Assembly: GCF_016629665.1 (NCBI RefSeq)
Contig: NZ_JAEPRQ010000013.1
Coordinates: forward strand, 1 to 58,727
Origin: Paracoccus caeni
GTDB taxonomy: Bacteria; Pseudomonadota; Alphaproteobacteria; Rhodobacterales; Rhodobacteraceae
DNA: 58,727 nucleotides
Direction of reading: 5' to 3'
The notes beneath the pieces were generated by a model, which was given only the letters and a program-made list of their open reading frames with translations, searched no databases and was not told the DNA's origin. Positions 31,692 through 39,559 of the stretch are shown one piece after another; position 1 is the first letter of the stretch; each line of letters begins with the position of its first letter. A program made the position numbers and the translations under genes.

Positions 31692-34220
31692 ATGACCTAT
31701 TATTATGGCGGCAGCAGCAGCAAGAAGTATGAGTGGTGCGCGTTCACCGAGGCCGATCTTCTGGCCAACGGCAAGAACGGCAGCGACTTCGGCAAGGGCG
31801 ACAGCTTCTATGTCGGCAAGGCCACGGTCAAAATGGCGACCTACGACAATGACGGCACCCTGTCTGGCGGCTCCAGCAGCTGGTGGTCCAGCGGGTCCAG
31901 CGACCGCAGCGGTCAGGACGCCTACATCAATGGCAAAAGCGTCGGCGGCAAGGTCTATGCCGAACAGTATCACGTCCTGAAAGGCTCGGACGGCAAGACC
32001 TATTACCTGATCGACATGAAGGTCGAATGCCATGACTCGCCCGGCGCGGGCAACGGCTACTTCACCTTCTACGGCGCGCAACCGCCGCAGGGCACCCTTC
32101 TGACCGTGACCCAGACCTGCAGCGTCTCGGGGAGCTGGATCGACTACAAATGTCTGGTCAACTGCAACACTGCGCCCCCCAACACCCCGCCCGTCTTCAC
32201 CAACTGCCCGGAGAACGGCATTCTCTGCGTTGACGAGAACACCAAGTTCGTCATCGACATGAATGCCAGCGACAAGGACGGCGACGCGCTGACCTTCTCG
32301 ATCGTGGGCGGCAGCGACGGTTCGGCCTTCGTGATCGATCCGCAAACCGGCGTGCTGACCTTCAAGAACGCCCCGGATTACGAAAAGCCGACCGATTCCG
32401 ACGGCAACAACAGCTACAAGGTCATCGTCTCGGTCAGCGACGGCAAAGGCGGCGTGACCAACAAGGAACTGACCGTCAATGTCTGCGACGTCAAAGAACC
32501 CACACCGGGCGACGATTGCGGCTGCGGCGAGAAGAAATGCATCATCATCGAAGCCGAGGACATGAACCTGTCCTGCTTCTCGGTCGGCAAGGCCAGCAGC
32601 GCGTCGGACGGCAAATACATCGCCCTGAGCAGCTCGTGGATGAGCTCCTATTTCGGCAGCAGCGGCACCGCCTCGACCAAATTCTCGGGCGACAGCGGCA
32701 AATATGACTTCAGCATCCGCTTTTATGACACCGCTGGCGCTGACGGCACCATCAAGATTCTGGTCAATGGCAAACTGGTCGATACGATCAGCCTGAACGC
32801 CAAGAAAAGTGGCTGGGTCGAGAAATCGCTTGAGGATCTGAACCTGAAAAAGGGTGACGTGATCAAGCTGGAAGCCTCGGGCAAGGGCTGCGAGAACGTC
32901 ATCATCGACAAGATCGAGTTCTGTCAGGACAAGGTCGAGCCGGGCGCGCTGGAAGGCCGCGTCTTCTTCGACGTCAACAAGGACGGTCTGGACAACAACG
33001 AAGCCGGCGTGTCGGGCGTGATCGTCCAACTGCTGAACGCGGCAGGTCAGGTTGTCGGCACCGCCACCACCGCGGCTGACGGTTCCTACAAGTTCAACAA
33101 CCTGAACCCCGGCGATTACCGCGTGGTCTTCCCGACCTCGCATGACGGCAAGGTGCTGACCGAAGCCAATGTCGGCAACGACGACCGCATCGACAGCGAT
33201 GCCAGCCAGACCACCGGCCAGACCGGCATCTACAAGGTCGAAGCCTGCGAGACCGTCAAGGATGTCGATGCCGGCCTCATCATCGACAACAAGGGCCCGG
33301 ATGCCAAGGACGACGCTGCCAAGACCTGCGTCGGCGTGGACAAGATCGTTGACGTGCTGGCCAATGACACCGATGCCGATGGCGACAGCCTGACCATCAC
33401 CAAAGTGGCTGGCCAGAACATCGCCGAAGGTCAGACCGTGACCCTGAACGATGGCGTCAAGGTTTCGCTGGTCGCCGGTCAACTGGTCTTCGACTCGGAA
33501 GGTTCGGACTATGCGAACCTGCTGGTCGGTCAATCGGCGACTGCCAGCTACAGCTACGAGATCTCGGACGGCAATGGCGGCATCGATACGGCCAATATCA
33601 ATATGGGCTATTGCGGTTCGCTGAACACGCTGGAAACCATCCGCGACAGCCTGCCGGATAGCGGCGTGATGCGGCTGTCGCTGGATACGACCGGCGGCGA
33701 GTTCTACACCGCTCTGGTGACCGGCACCGGCGATGATCGCTTCGACGGCAAGTCCTTCGACGTGGTCTTCTGCGGTAACGCGAACCTGCCGGTGAAGATG
33801 GGCGTCAACATCCCGGTGAACATCTATCTGGGCACCGAGGCCGAGGCTCCGGCCTCGATCGCCAACCCGCAGAACCTTGATCTGGTCAACTGGATCCTGA
33901 ACCAGGATTTCAGCTCGGTGGACAATGGCGACGGCAATGGCCGGACCTATACCGAAGCCGAGATCCAAGGCGCGATCTGGGGTCTGACCGACGACTTCCT
34001 GTTCGTCAACGAAGCCAACCCGACTTTCGGCACCATCGCCAATGCGCGGGAAATCTACGATCTGGCCGTTGCCAATGGTGAAGGCTACGAAGCAGGTGCT
34101 GGCGATGTCGTCTCGGTCATCCTTGATCCGACGGCAGATGCCATTGCAGCGGGCAACAAGCAGCCGATGATCATCGGTATCCTGTTTGATGACCTTGCTC
34201 AGGACTGCCTGTGCTATTGA
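31692..34220 (+). CDS. Cysteine-rich multidomain surface protein (cadherin-like, CBM, SdrD_B, thioester-like domains)
   Basis: An 842-aa protein with about 20 cysteines. Domains in order: a Cys-containing N-terminal part starting MTYYYGGSSSKKYEWC (1-160); a cadherin-like repeat (about 163-265, DKDGDALTFSIVGG); a carbohydrate-binding-module-like beta-sandwich (about 282-415, IIIEAEDMNLSCFS); an SdrD B-like domain (about 416-533, GRVFFDVNKDGLDNNEAGVS); a tandem cadherin-like domain (about 534-640, DVLANDTDADGDSLTI); and a C-terminal domain with Cys694 in VVFCGN and Gln759 in EIQGAIW, resembling thioester adhesin domains. There is no signal peptide or sorting tail. ATG 31692 is preferred to a start at 31653 because GGGAAAGAG precedes it. 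Likely an adhesin or matrix protein. Confidence 0.72.
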   Translation: MTYYYGGSSSKKYEWCAFTEADLLANGKNGSDFGKGDSFYVGKATVKMATYDNDGTLSGGSSSWWSSGSSDRSGQDAYINGKSVGGKVYAEQYHVLKGSDGKTYYLIDMKVECHDSPGAGNGYFTFYGAQPPQGTLLTVTQTCSVSGSWIDYKCLVNCNTAPPNTPPVFTNCPENGILCVDENTKFVIDMNASDKDGDALTFSIVGGSDGSAFVIDPQTGVLTFKNAPDYEKPTDSDGNNSYKVIVSVSDGKGGVTNKELTVNVCDVKEPTPGDDCGCGEKKCIIIEAEDMNLSCFSVGKASSASDGKYIALSSSWMSSYFGSSGTASTKFSGDSGKYDFSIRFYDTAGADGTIKILVNGKLVDTISLNAKKSGWVEKSLEDLNLKKGDVIKLEASGKGCENVIIDKIEFCQDKVEPGALEGRVFFDVNKDGLDNNEAGVSGVIVQLLNAAGQVVGTATTAADGSYKFNNLNPGDYRVVFPTSHDGKVLTEANVGNDDRIDSDASQTTGQTGIYKVEACETVKDVDAGLIIDNKGPDAKDDAAKTCVGVDKIVDVLANDTDADGDSLTITKVAGQNIAEGQTVTLNDGVKVSLVAGQLVFDSEGSDYANLLVGQSATASYSYEISDGNGGIDTANINMGYCGSLNTLETIRDSLPDSGVMRLSLDTTGGEFYTALVTGTGDDRFDGKSFDVVFCGNANLPVKMGVNIPVNIYLGTEAEAPASIANPQNLDLVNWILNQDFSSVDNGDGNGRTYTEAEIQGAIWGLTDDFLFVNEANPTFGTIANAREIYDLAVANGEGYEAGAGDVVSVILDPTADAIAAGNKQPMIIGILFDDLAQDCLCY

Positions 34221-34229
34221 TGGAATGCT

Positions 34230-34283
34230 GGCTGGCCCGGTAATGGGCCAGCCGAACTTGTTCCGGCAGTCCAAGTGCCGGAA
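34230..34283 (+). terminator. Two tandem hairpins between surface-protein and VPEID-type genes
   Basis: Stem one is GGCTGGCCC (34230-34238) with GGGCCAGCC (34245-34253). Stem two is TTCCGGCA (34261-34268) with TGCCGGAA (34276-34283), followed by CCGGTCTTCCTTTT. Together they may terminate, attenuate or process the message, setting different amounts of the large protein and the small sorted peptide downstream. Confidence 0.55.
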
Positions 34284-34358
34284 CCGGTCTTCCTTTTATG
34301 AAGGCCGGACATTCGACGGCAGAGACTTGGACCTCTGTCCTTTGTTAGGAGTAACCAC

Positions 34359-34574
34359 GTGAAGTACTTTACCCTAGCCGGTCTTTCGACCGCCGCATAC
34401 GGCCTCTTCGCTTCGGTCGCGACTGCTGCGACCTGTGATATCAACCCGACCCTGCCGGGCTGCACCCCGACCACCGCGATCCCGGAAATCAGCGCTCTGG
34501 AAGGCACCGCCGCTCTGGCCGCGCTGGCCGCCATCGTGCTGCTGACCTGGGAGCGTCGTCGCCGCGCTCATTAA
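34359..34574 (+). CDS. Small VPEID-CTERM-type sorting substrate
   Basis: A 71-aa secreted precursor. A signal peptide (MKYFTLAGLSTAAYGLFASV, cleaved near ATA-ATC) is followed by only about 20 residues (ATCDINPTLPGCTPTTAIPE), then the C-terminal sorting signal: IPEIS in place of VPEID, a hydrophobic helix AALAALAAIVLLTW and the basic end ERRRRAH. VPEID-CTERM proteins are substrates of exosortase E, whose gene starts about 100 bp downstream. The mature product would be a very short peptide with two cysteines. The start is GTG 34359 with TAGGAG before it. It lies downstream of the large Cys-rich protein and a pair of hairpins. Confidence 0.82.
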   Translation: MKYFTLAGLSTAAYGLFASVATAATCDINPTLPGCTPTTAIPEISALEGTAALAALAAIVLLTWERRRRAH

Positions 34575-34599
34575 GCGCTGCGATCGCGACGAACTTGAC

Positions 34600-34628
34600 A
34601 GGCCCGCCCCCGGCGGGCCTGCTTATTT
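34600..34628 (+). terminator. Terminator between VPEID-type gene and exosortase E
   Basis: AGGCCCGCC (34600-34608) pairs perfectly with GGCGGGCCT (34612-34620) across a 3-base loop, followed by GCTTATTT. It is a good intrinsic-terminator shape and should let the small peptide be made in larger amounts than the exosortase downstream. Confidence 0.7.
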
Positions 34629-34675
34629 GCGCAAATCGCCCGATCATCTTGTAACAAGTGCCCGTAATTCACGCC

Positions 34676-36298
34676 ATGACTGACAGCCGCACCCTTTCCT
34701 CTCGTCTGCCGGTGGCGCCGATCCTGCTGGCCGCCGTGCTGATCGTGGCCGAGTTTCTGATCATCGGGCTGCTGTTCAAACACGGGATCAATTTCGACTG
34801 CCGCGAGAACTGGGGCGACCGGGCCTGCGGCACGGCCAGCAAAAGCCTTGCGGCGCTTTATTGCGTCATCGCCACGGTCGGCCTTTTCGCGGTGCTGCGC
34901 CCGGCGCTGTTTCGCGCCCTGCTGGCCGAGGCGGGTCATGATCCGCGCCCATTGGGGCTGAACCTTGCGGGCTTCGTTCTGGCGATGTCACCGGCGCTCT
35001 TCATGCGTGAAGGCGACGGCGCGGCGATGCTGTGGCCTGCCTTTCTGCTCTGGACCGCCGGAATGGGGCTGATCCTGACGGGCATTCTGCTGTGGCTTGC
35101 GCCGCGCGCCCTGTGGCGACAGTTTCTGCGACAGGCGGGATTGCCGCTGCTGGTGGCGATGGCTGCTGGCGCGCTTGCACCCGCGTTGGCGGTCAAGCTG
35201 CAGCCGATCTGGCAGCTTGAAACCATTGCCGCGCAGACCTTCCACGCCGTCACATGGCTGATCGGGGCCTTAGGCTACGAGATCTATTCGAACCCGGTGC
35301 ATCGAAATATCGGCGTCGAGGGCTTCGTGGTCTCGGTCGCCCCGGCCTGTTCCGGGGTCGAGGGGATCGCGCTGGTGACGATCTTCGTCACGCTTTACCT
35401 GTGGCTCTTCCGCGCCGAACTACGCTTCCCGCGCGCCTTTCTGCTGTATCCGCTGGGCATCGCGGCCAGTGTGGCGCTGAACATCGTTCGCATCGCGGTC
35501 CTGCTGATCATCGGCATCGAGGGCCATCCAGAGCTGGCGGTGGGCGGTTTTCACAGCCATGCAGGCTGGGTGATGTTCACGCTGGTCGCGCTTGGCATCA
35601 TTGCGGTGGCCCGGCGTGTGCCGGCCTTGCACCGTGCGCCCACAGTTTCCACGGCCCCGGTGGCACCGCTGCCGCCGCTGCGGCGCGATCCGGTTGCAGC
35701 CCGGATTCTGCCTTTCGCGGTTTTCATGCTGACCGCCGTGATTGCGCCTGCGATCAGCCAGAACCCGGCCATGTTCTATCCGATCCGGGTCATTCTGCTG
35801 GCCGCCATCCTGGCGCTGGTCTGGCCCGCCTTGCGCGGCATCGTCTGGCGGGTTTCGCCTGTGGCCTGGGCGGCGGGCGCTGCCATCGGCCTGATGTGGA
35901 TCGCGATCCCGGTCGCGCCCTCCGAAGGACCGCCCCCCTATGGGGCGCTGACCGGCGGGCTGGTGATCCTGTGGTTCGTCTTCCGCGGCATCGGCACCGT
36001 TATTCTGGTGCCACTGGTCGAGGAATTGTTCTTCCGCGACTATCTGGAAAGCCGTCTGCGCGGTGCACCCGTGGATGCACCCGCGCCTTTATGGCGCAAT
36101 GTGCTGGCCATCGCGATCAGCGCGGGGCTTTTCGCTGCCCTGCATGACCGCTGGATCGAGGCGTTCATCGCCGGTGTCGTCTTTTCGCTGGCGGTGCGCC
36201 ATCGCGGCCGGATCGCCGACGGGATCGCCGCCCATGCGATGGCCAACCTGATCGTCTTCGCCTTCGCGGCGGCGACGGGAAATCTGGCGATTATCTGA
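34676..36298 (+). CDS. xrtE: Exosortase E fused to CPBP intramembrane protease
   Basis: A 540-aa polytopic protein with two enzymes in one chain. The exosortase half (about 1-315) has Cys225 in VAPACSGVEG, Arg272 in LNIVRIAVL and His295 in FHSHAGWVM as triad. The C-terminal half (about 400-540) is a CPBP (CAAX-protease and bacteriocin-processing) domain with Glu449-Glu450 in PLVEELFFRDYL, His490 in LFAALHDRW and His520 in AAHAMANL. This fusion defines the VPEID-CTERM system. It should cut the tail of the 71-aa substrate encoded just upstream, and the protease may further trim it. ATG 34676 is preferred over GTG 34658. Confidence 0.92.
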   Translation: MTDSRTLSSRLPVAPILLAAVLIVAEFLIIGLLFKHGINFDCRENWGDRACGTASKSLAALYCVIATVGLFAVLRPALFRALLAEAGHDPRPLGLNLAGFVLAMSPALFMREGDGAAMLWPAFLLWTAGMGLILTGILLWLAPRALWRQFLRQAGLPLLVAMAAGALAPALAVKLQPIWQLETIAAQTFHAVTWLIGALGYEIYSNPVHRNIGVEGFVVSVAPACSGVEGIALVTIFVTLYLWLFRAELRFPRAFLLYPLGIAASVALNIVRIAVLLIIGIEGHPELAVGGFHSHAGWVMFTLVALGIIAVARRVPALHRAPTVSTAPVAPLPPLRRDPVAARILPFAVFMLTAVIAPAISQNPAMFYPIRVILLAAILALVWPALRGIVWRVSPVAWAAGAAIGLMWIAIPVAPSEGPPPYGALTGGLVILWFVFRGIGTVILVPLVEELFFRDYLESRLRGAPVDAPAPLWRNVLAIAISAGLFAALHDRWIEAFIAGVVFSLAVRHRGRIADGIAAHAMANLIVFAFAAATGNLAII

Positions 36299-36352
36299 TT
36301 GGCCGATATGGGCGATCGAAAGTATGTGCGCTACTGGTTTTGAAAGGTGAAG

Positions 36353-37408
36353 ATGAAGATGTCCTCTCGTTTCCAATGGGCTGTTGCCGCGCCATATTTC
36401 GACAATCCCCCGGCCAAATGGCTTGATGATCTGATCACAGACGAACGGCTGTCTTTTGAAAAGATCTTCACCCCGCGAAGCCATATGAGCTGGCACAGCC
36501 GAAAATCTGCTGTCACCTCGAGCTCGGAATGGCTGACGCATTTGAGACAGGCTTTTCAAGCGTTCAGACGACGCCCTGACGGCGTCATCACGTCGTTTCC
36601 GCAATTGGCGATGTGCGCAGGGTTGATCAAGAAATTCGGGCGTTCGAAGCCTGCCATCATTGCCTATAACTACAATCTGGGTGAATTGCGCGCAGGTCGA
36701 CGGCAGAAGTTGGCCCGGCTGGTGGCGGATCAGATAGACATTTATGTCGTGCATTCACCTCAGGAAGTGGAAAGCTATGCCGAATATCTAGGGCTTCCGC
36801 GCGAACGCTTCCGTTTCGTCCCGCTGCAGCGAGGCCAGATCCCTCTCGGCAGACAAGAAGACAGTGAAAAGCCATTTATTCTGGCCATGGGTTCTGCCAA
36901 GCGGGATTATCCGACTTTGCTGAAAGCGGTGGACGAGCTTGGAATCCCAACCGTGATTGTTACCAAGGCGGCGGATATACAGGCACTGCCAGCCAGCCCG
37001 CATGTCCGCTTTCTGTCGGATCTCAGCCAGATGGAGTGTCTGGAGCTGTTGTCACGCGCACGGATTTCGGTCACGCCGTTGTCAAATCTGCAGACCGCAT
37101 CGGGACAGATTACCTTCGTGAATGCAATGCAGTTGGGTGTGCCGGTTATTGCCACGCGCAGCCCCGGAACCGACGGCTATATAGATCATGAACATGACGG
37201 TCTGCTGGTCGAAGCCGGTAACGTTCAGGACCTGACCGGGCAGATCCGCCGACTATGGAATGATGCGCATTTTCGCGATGTCTTGGGGCAGAACGCACTG
37301 CATACCGCCGCCGCGCGGTTCTCGGACAAGGCGGCCGCGCAGAGTTTGCAAGAGATGGTTCTGGGCTTGCAGATTGGCGAAGCCCGCGCCTTCAGGGCAG
37401 CCAGTTGA
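36353..37408 (+). CDS. Family 4 glycosyltransferase
   Basis: A 351-aa GT-B glycosyltransferase. The C-terminal donor-binding half shows FILAMGSAKRDYPTLLKAVD, SRARISVTPLSNLQTASGQI and TFVNAMQLGVPVIATRSPGT, with the acidic region of family GT4. The N-terminal half carries the acceptor side (PDGVITSFPQLAMCAGLIKK). It probably adds one sugar of the exopolysaccharide repeat. The start could be GTG 36347, ATG 36353 or ATG 36359; GAAAGGTGA lies right before. It follows exosortase E by about 50 bp, and its last 17 bp overlap the convergent beta-barrel gene. Confidence 0.8.
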   Translation: MKMSSRFQWAVAAPYFDNPPAKWLDDLITDERLSFEKIFTPRSHMSWHSRKSAVTSSSEWLTHLRQAFQAFRRRPDGVITSFPQLAMCAGLIKKFGRSKPAIIAYNYNLGELRAGRRQKLARLVADQIDIYVVHSPQEVESYAEYLGLPRERFRFVPLQRGQIPLGRQEDSEKPFILAMGSAKRDYPTLLKAVDELGIPTVIVTKAADIQALPASPHVRFLSDLSQMECLELLSRARISVTPLSNLQTASGQITFVNAMQLGVPVIATRSPGTDGYIDHEHDGLLVEAGNVQDLTGQIRRLWNDAHFRDVLGQNALHTAAARFSDKAAAQSLQEMVLGLQIGEARAFRAAS

Positions 37409-38750
37409 AGGTGCGATTGACGCCCATATAGATACGCTCGTCATCCTCGCGCGTATCATTGTTGCCACCCGACCGGCGCACGACATTCGCCCCGGCCACC
37501 AGCGACATCGAGGAATTCAGCGCATGGCTGTAATTGATATCGAAAGAGAAGGTCTCGGCATTGTCGCGATTGCCGGTCTGGATGTCCGAAGCGCGATAGC
37601 CCAGAGATGTGTTCAGGCTGGAAAGTTCCGTGATCTGATGGCTGTAGCTGGCCGAGATATCGGTATTAACCGCCTCGTCACCATCGGCGTCGGTGATGGC
37701 GCTGCGGCGCAGTGAGGCCTGCATCCGCGATCTGCGGTTCAGTTCCTGACTGTAGCTGATCTGGTAGATCGGATCGTAATTGCCGTCGAAATGCGTGGCG
37801 CCGATGGCTGCCGACAGGTTGTAGGTCTGCATTTCCAGACTGCGGCCCAGCATCATATTGTCACGCCGCCCTTCGGTTCCCACGGACGAGCTGTAGGACA
37901 AGGTCCAGTCGCCATTCGGTCGCGAGCGGGTCAGATTCAGCCGATAGGCCGGGCCGGTGGTATTCGCGATGCGGCCATCGTTATATTCGCGCCGGATGCG
38001 GCTATGGGCGATCTCGACATCCAGATTGGTCAGCTTGTCCACCTGCATCGACGCGCCCACGCCCAGTTCTGAGCTGCGCGTATCGGTGCCGCCATCGCTG
38101 TCGGTCCGCGAAGCCGATGCCAGTATCCGGGCGCGGATCAGCGGTGTCGGTTCCAGATAGAAACGGATATCGCCGCTGACGCTGTCATAGTCGTAAAGTG
38201 CGGCATCGGTCGTGTCCGAATAGTCGCGGCGGGTATATTGCAGACCGATCTCGCCGCCCAGCTTGGACTGGGTGCCGAAGACATAGCCGACCCGTGCGGT
38301 GCTGGTGGCCAGACTGCCGCCATCCACGGTGACAAGCTGGTCGGTCAATTCATCATACAGGATGTCGCGGTCAAGGTCGGACTGGCGATAGCTCAGCTCG
38401 GTCTCGAAGGACGAATTGCGGGCGCCGCGCCGATAGAGCAGCCGGGCCTGCGCATCGCCGAAGCTGAAGAAATCGTCGTTGTCGGGATCGCCCTGTTCGA
38501 TCGGGACCGACATCGAGAATTGCAGGTTCTGCGCCCGCGTGCCGGTCTGAAATTGCAGATCCAGCGGCATGACCCCGATCAGGTTGCCGTTGTCCAGCGC
38601 AAGTTGCTGGCCGACGGTCAGCGTGGCGCGACGCGCAAGCTGGTTATCGTCCTGAGCCATGGCGGCAAAGGACAGTGCCCCGGCGGCGCCCAGACCAAGC
38701 AGCGCGCCCCCAAGGGAAAGGCGCGCACGTGCCGTGGCGCGCATGACCAT
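37392..38750 (-). CDS. Outer-membrane beta-barrel of the exopolysaccharide/exosortase locus
   Basis: A 452-aa outer-membrane protein. The signal peptide (LGGALLGLGAAGALSFAAMA, cut before QDDNQ) is followed by alternating amphipathic strands throughout, such as SSFETELSYRQSDLDR and RIRARILASASRTDS-like repeats, typical of a large beta-barrel of the type found in PEP-CTERM-associated polysaccharide loci. The C-terminus ends MGVNRTFNWLP, with an aromatic residue near the end. It likely helps polysaccharide cross the outer membrane, partnering the short Wza-like protein encoded just upstream; the ATG overlaps that gene's TAA by one base (TAATG). Confidence 0.78.
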   Translation of the reverse strand: MVMRATARARLSLGGALLGLGAAGALSFAAMAQDDNQLARRATLTVGQQLALDNGNLIGVMPLDLQFQTGTRAQNLQFSMSVPIEQGDPDNDDFFSFGDAQARLLYRRGARNSSFETELSYRQSDLDRDILYDELTDQLVTVDGGSLATSTARVGYVFGTQSKLGGEIGLQYTRRDYSDTTDAALYDYDSVSGDIRFYLEPTPLIRARILASASRTDSDGGTDTRSSELGVGASMQVDKLTNLDVEIAHSRIRREYNDGRIANTTGPAYRLNLTRSRPNGDWTLSYSSSVGTEGRRDNMMLGRSLEMQTYNLSAAIGATHFDGNYDPIYQISYSQELNRRSRMQASLRRSAITDADGDEAVNTDISASYSHQITELSSLNTSLGYRASDIQTGNRDNAETFSFDINYSHALNSSMSLVAGANVVRRSGGNNDTREDDERIYMGVNRTFNWLP

Positions 38751-39361
38751 TACTCGAACAGTCCCCGCTCGGGCACGATGATCACATCGCCTTCGCGCAG
38801 GACCGGATCATGGTTCATGATCGCGCCTTTCATGATCGCGGCATAGTTCACCGTGATCACCTGTCCGGGTGTTCCGGCAGGCCGCAACTGGATGCGCTTG
38901 GTCGCGGCGAAGGGGGTCAGCCCGCCCGCCTGCGACAGGGCCTGCAGGAAGGTGGTGCCGGGCTCGACTGCCTTGGCACCGGGAGATGCCGCCTCGCCCA
39001 TGATGTAGATATTGACGACGGGCTTCTCGACCTCGTCCCCCATGCCGGGGATCGGCTCCAGCGGGATGGCGCTGACGAAGACGGTCGGCGGCGAGGCCAG
39101 AACCCCGGCCAGGGCCTGCGAGATGCGATTGCCGACAGAGGTGGGCGACGATCCCGCGACGTTCAGGCTGCCGGCGTAAGGAAAGTTGATGGTGCCGCCC
39201 GGCAGGACCGAGACGGAGCGGTTCAGGCTGGTATCTTCAAGCACTTCGATATTCAGCCGGTCGCCCGGCTGGATCCGGTATTCCTGTGCCGAAGCGGCAG
39301 AGGTGAAGGCCAGTACCAGCAACAGCACCGGCGCCAGAATGGAGCGCAGCAGGATGTTCAT
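38750..39361 (-). CDS. Wza-like polysaccharide export protein (short form)
   Basis: A 203-aa periplasmic export protein. After a signal peptide (LLVLAFTSAASAQEYRI) comes the Poly_export domain (YRIQPGDRLNIEVLEDTSL) and an SLBB-like fold (VVNIYIMGEAASPGAKAVE, FLQALSQAGGLTPFAATKRI). It is about half the length of E. coli Wza and lacks its C-terminal amphipathic helix that forms the outer-membrane pore, so the beta-barrel encoded next to it may supply that pore. AAGGGA lies ahead of the ATG. First gene of a two-gene unit with the barrel; the TPR lipoprotein lies about 200 bp upstream on the same strand. Confidence 0.87.
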   Translation of the reverse strand: MNILLRSILAPVLLLVLAFTSAASAQEYRIQPGDRLNIEVLEDTSLNRSVSVLPGGTINFPYAGSLNVAGSSPTSVGNRISQALAGVLASPPTVFVSAIPLEPIPGMGDEVEKPVVNIYIMGEAASPGAKAVEPGTTFLQALSQAGGLTPFAATKRIQLRPAGTPGQVITVNYAAIMKGAIMNHDPVLREGDVIIVPERGLFE

Positions 39362-39559
39362 CGATCAGTCCCTTTATCCTGTCGTCCCGCAAGCGATGAT
39401 CCGATCCGCCGCAGTCCGTTTTATTCAAATAGCACAACACGTTTCCGGTCGATCACGGGGCGGACGACAGGCGCGGATTAATTCCTTTTCTGTCGCCCTG
39501 AGACCACATGTTTCGGCGGTCCCGGGGTTATTTTCGACCGAAGCGTGTAATGGTTCGCT

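Noticed and set aside
31587..34274. 895-aa minus-strand frame opposite the Cys-rich surface protein
   Set aside because: It is a mirror of GAC/GTC-rich codons on the plus strand. It has no domains, while the plus strand has cadherin-like and SdrD B-like domains and a ribosome binding site.
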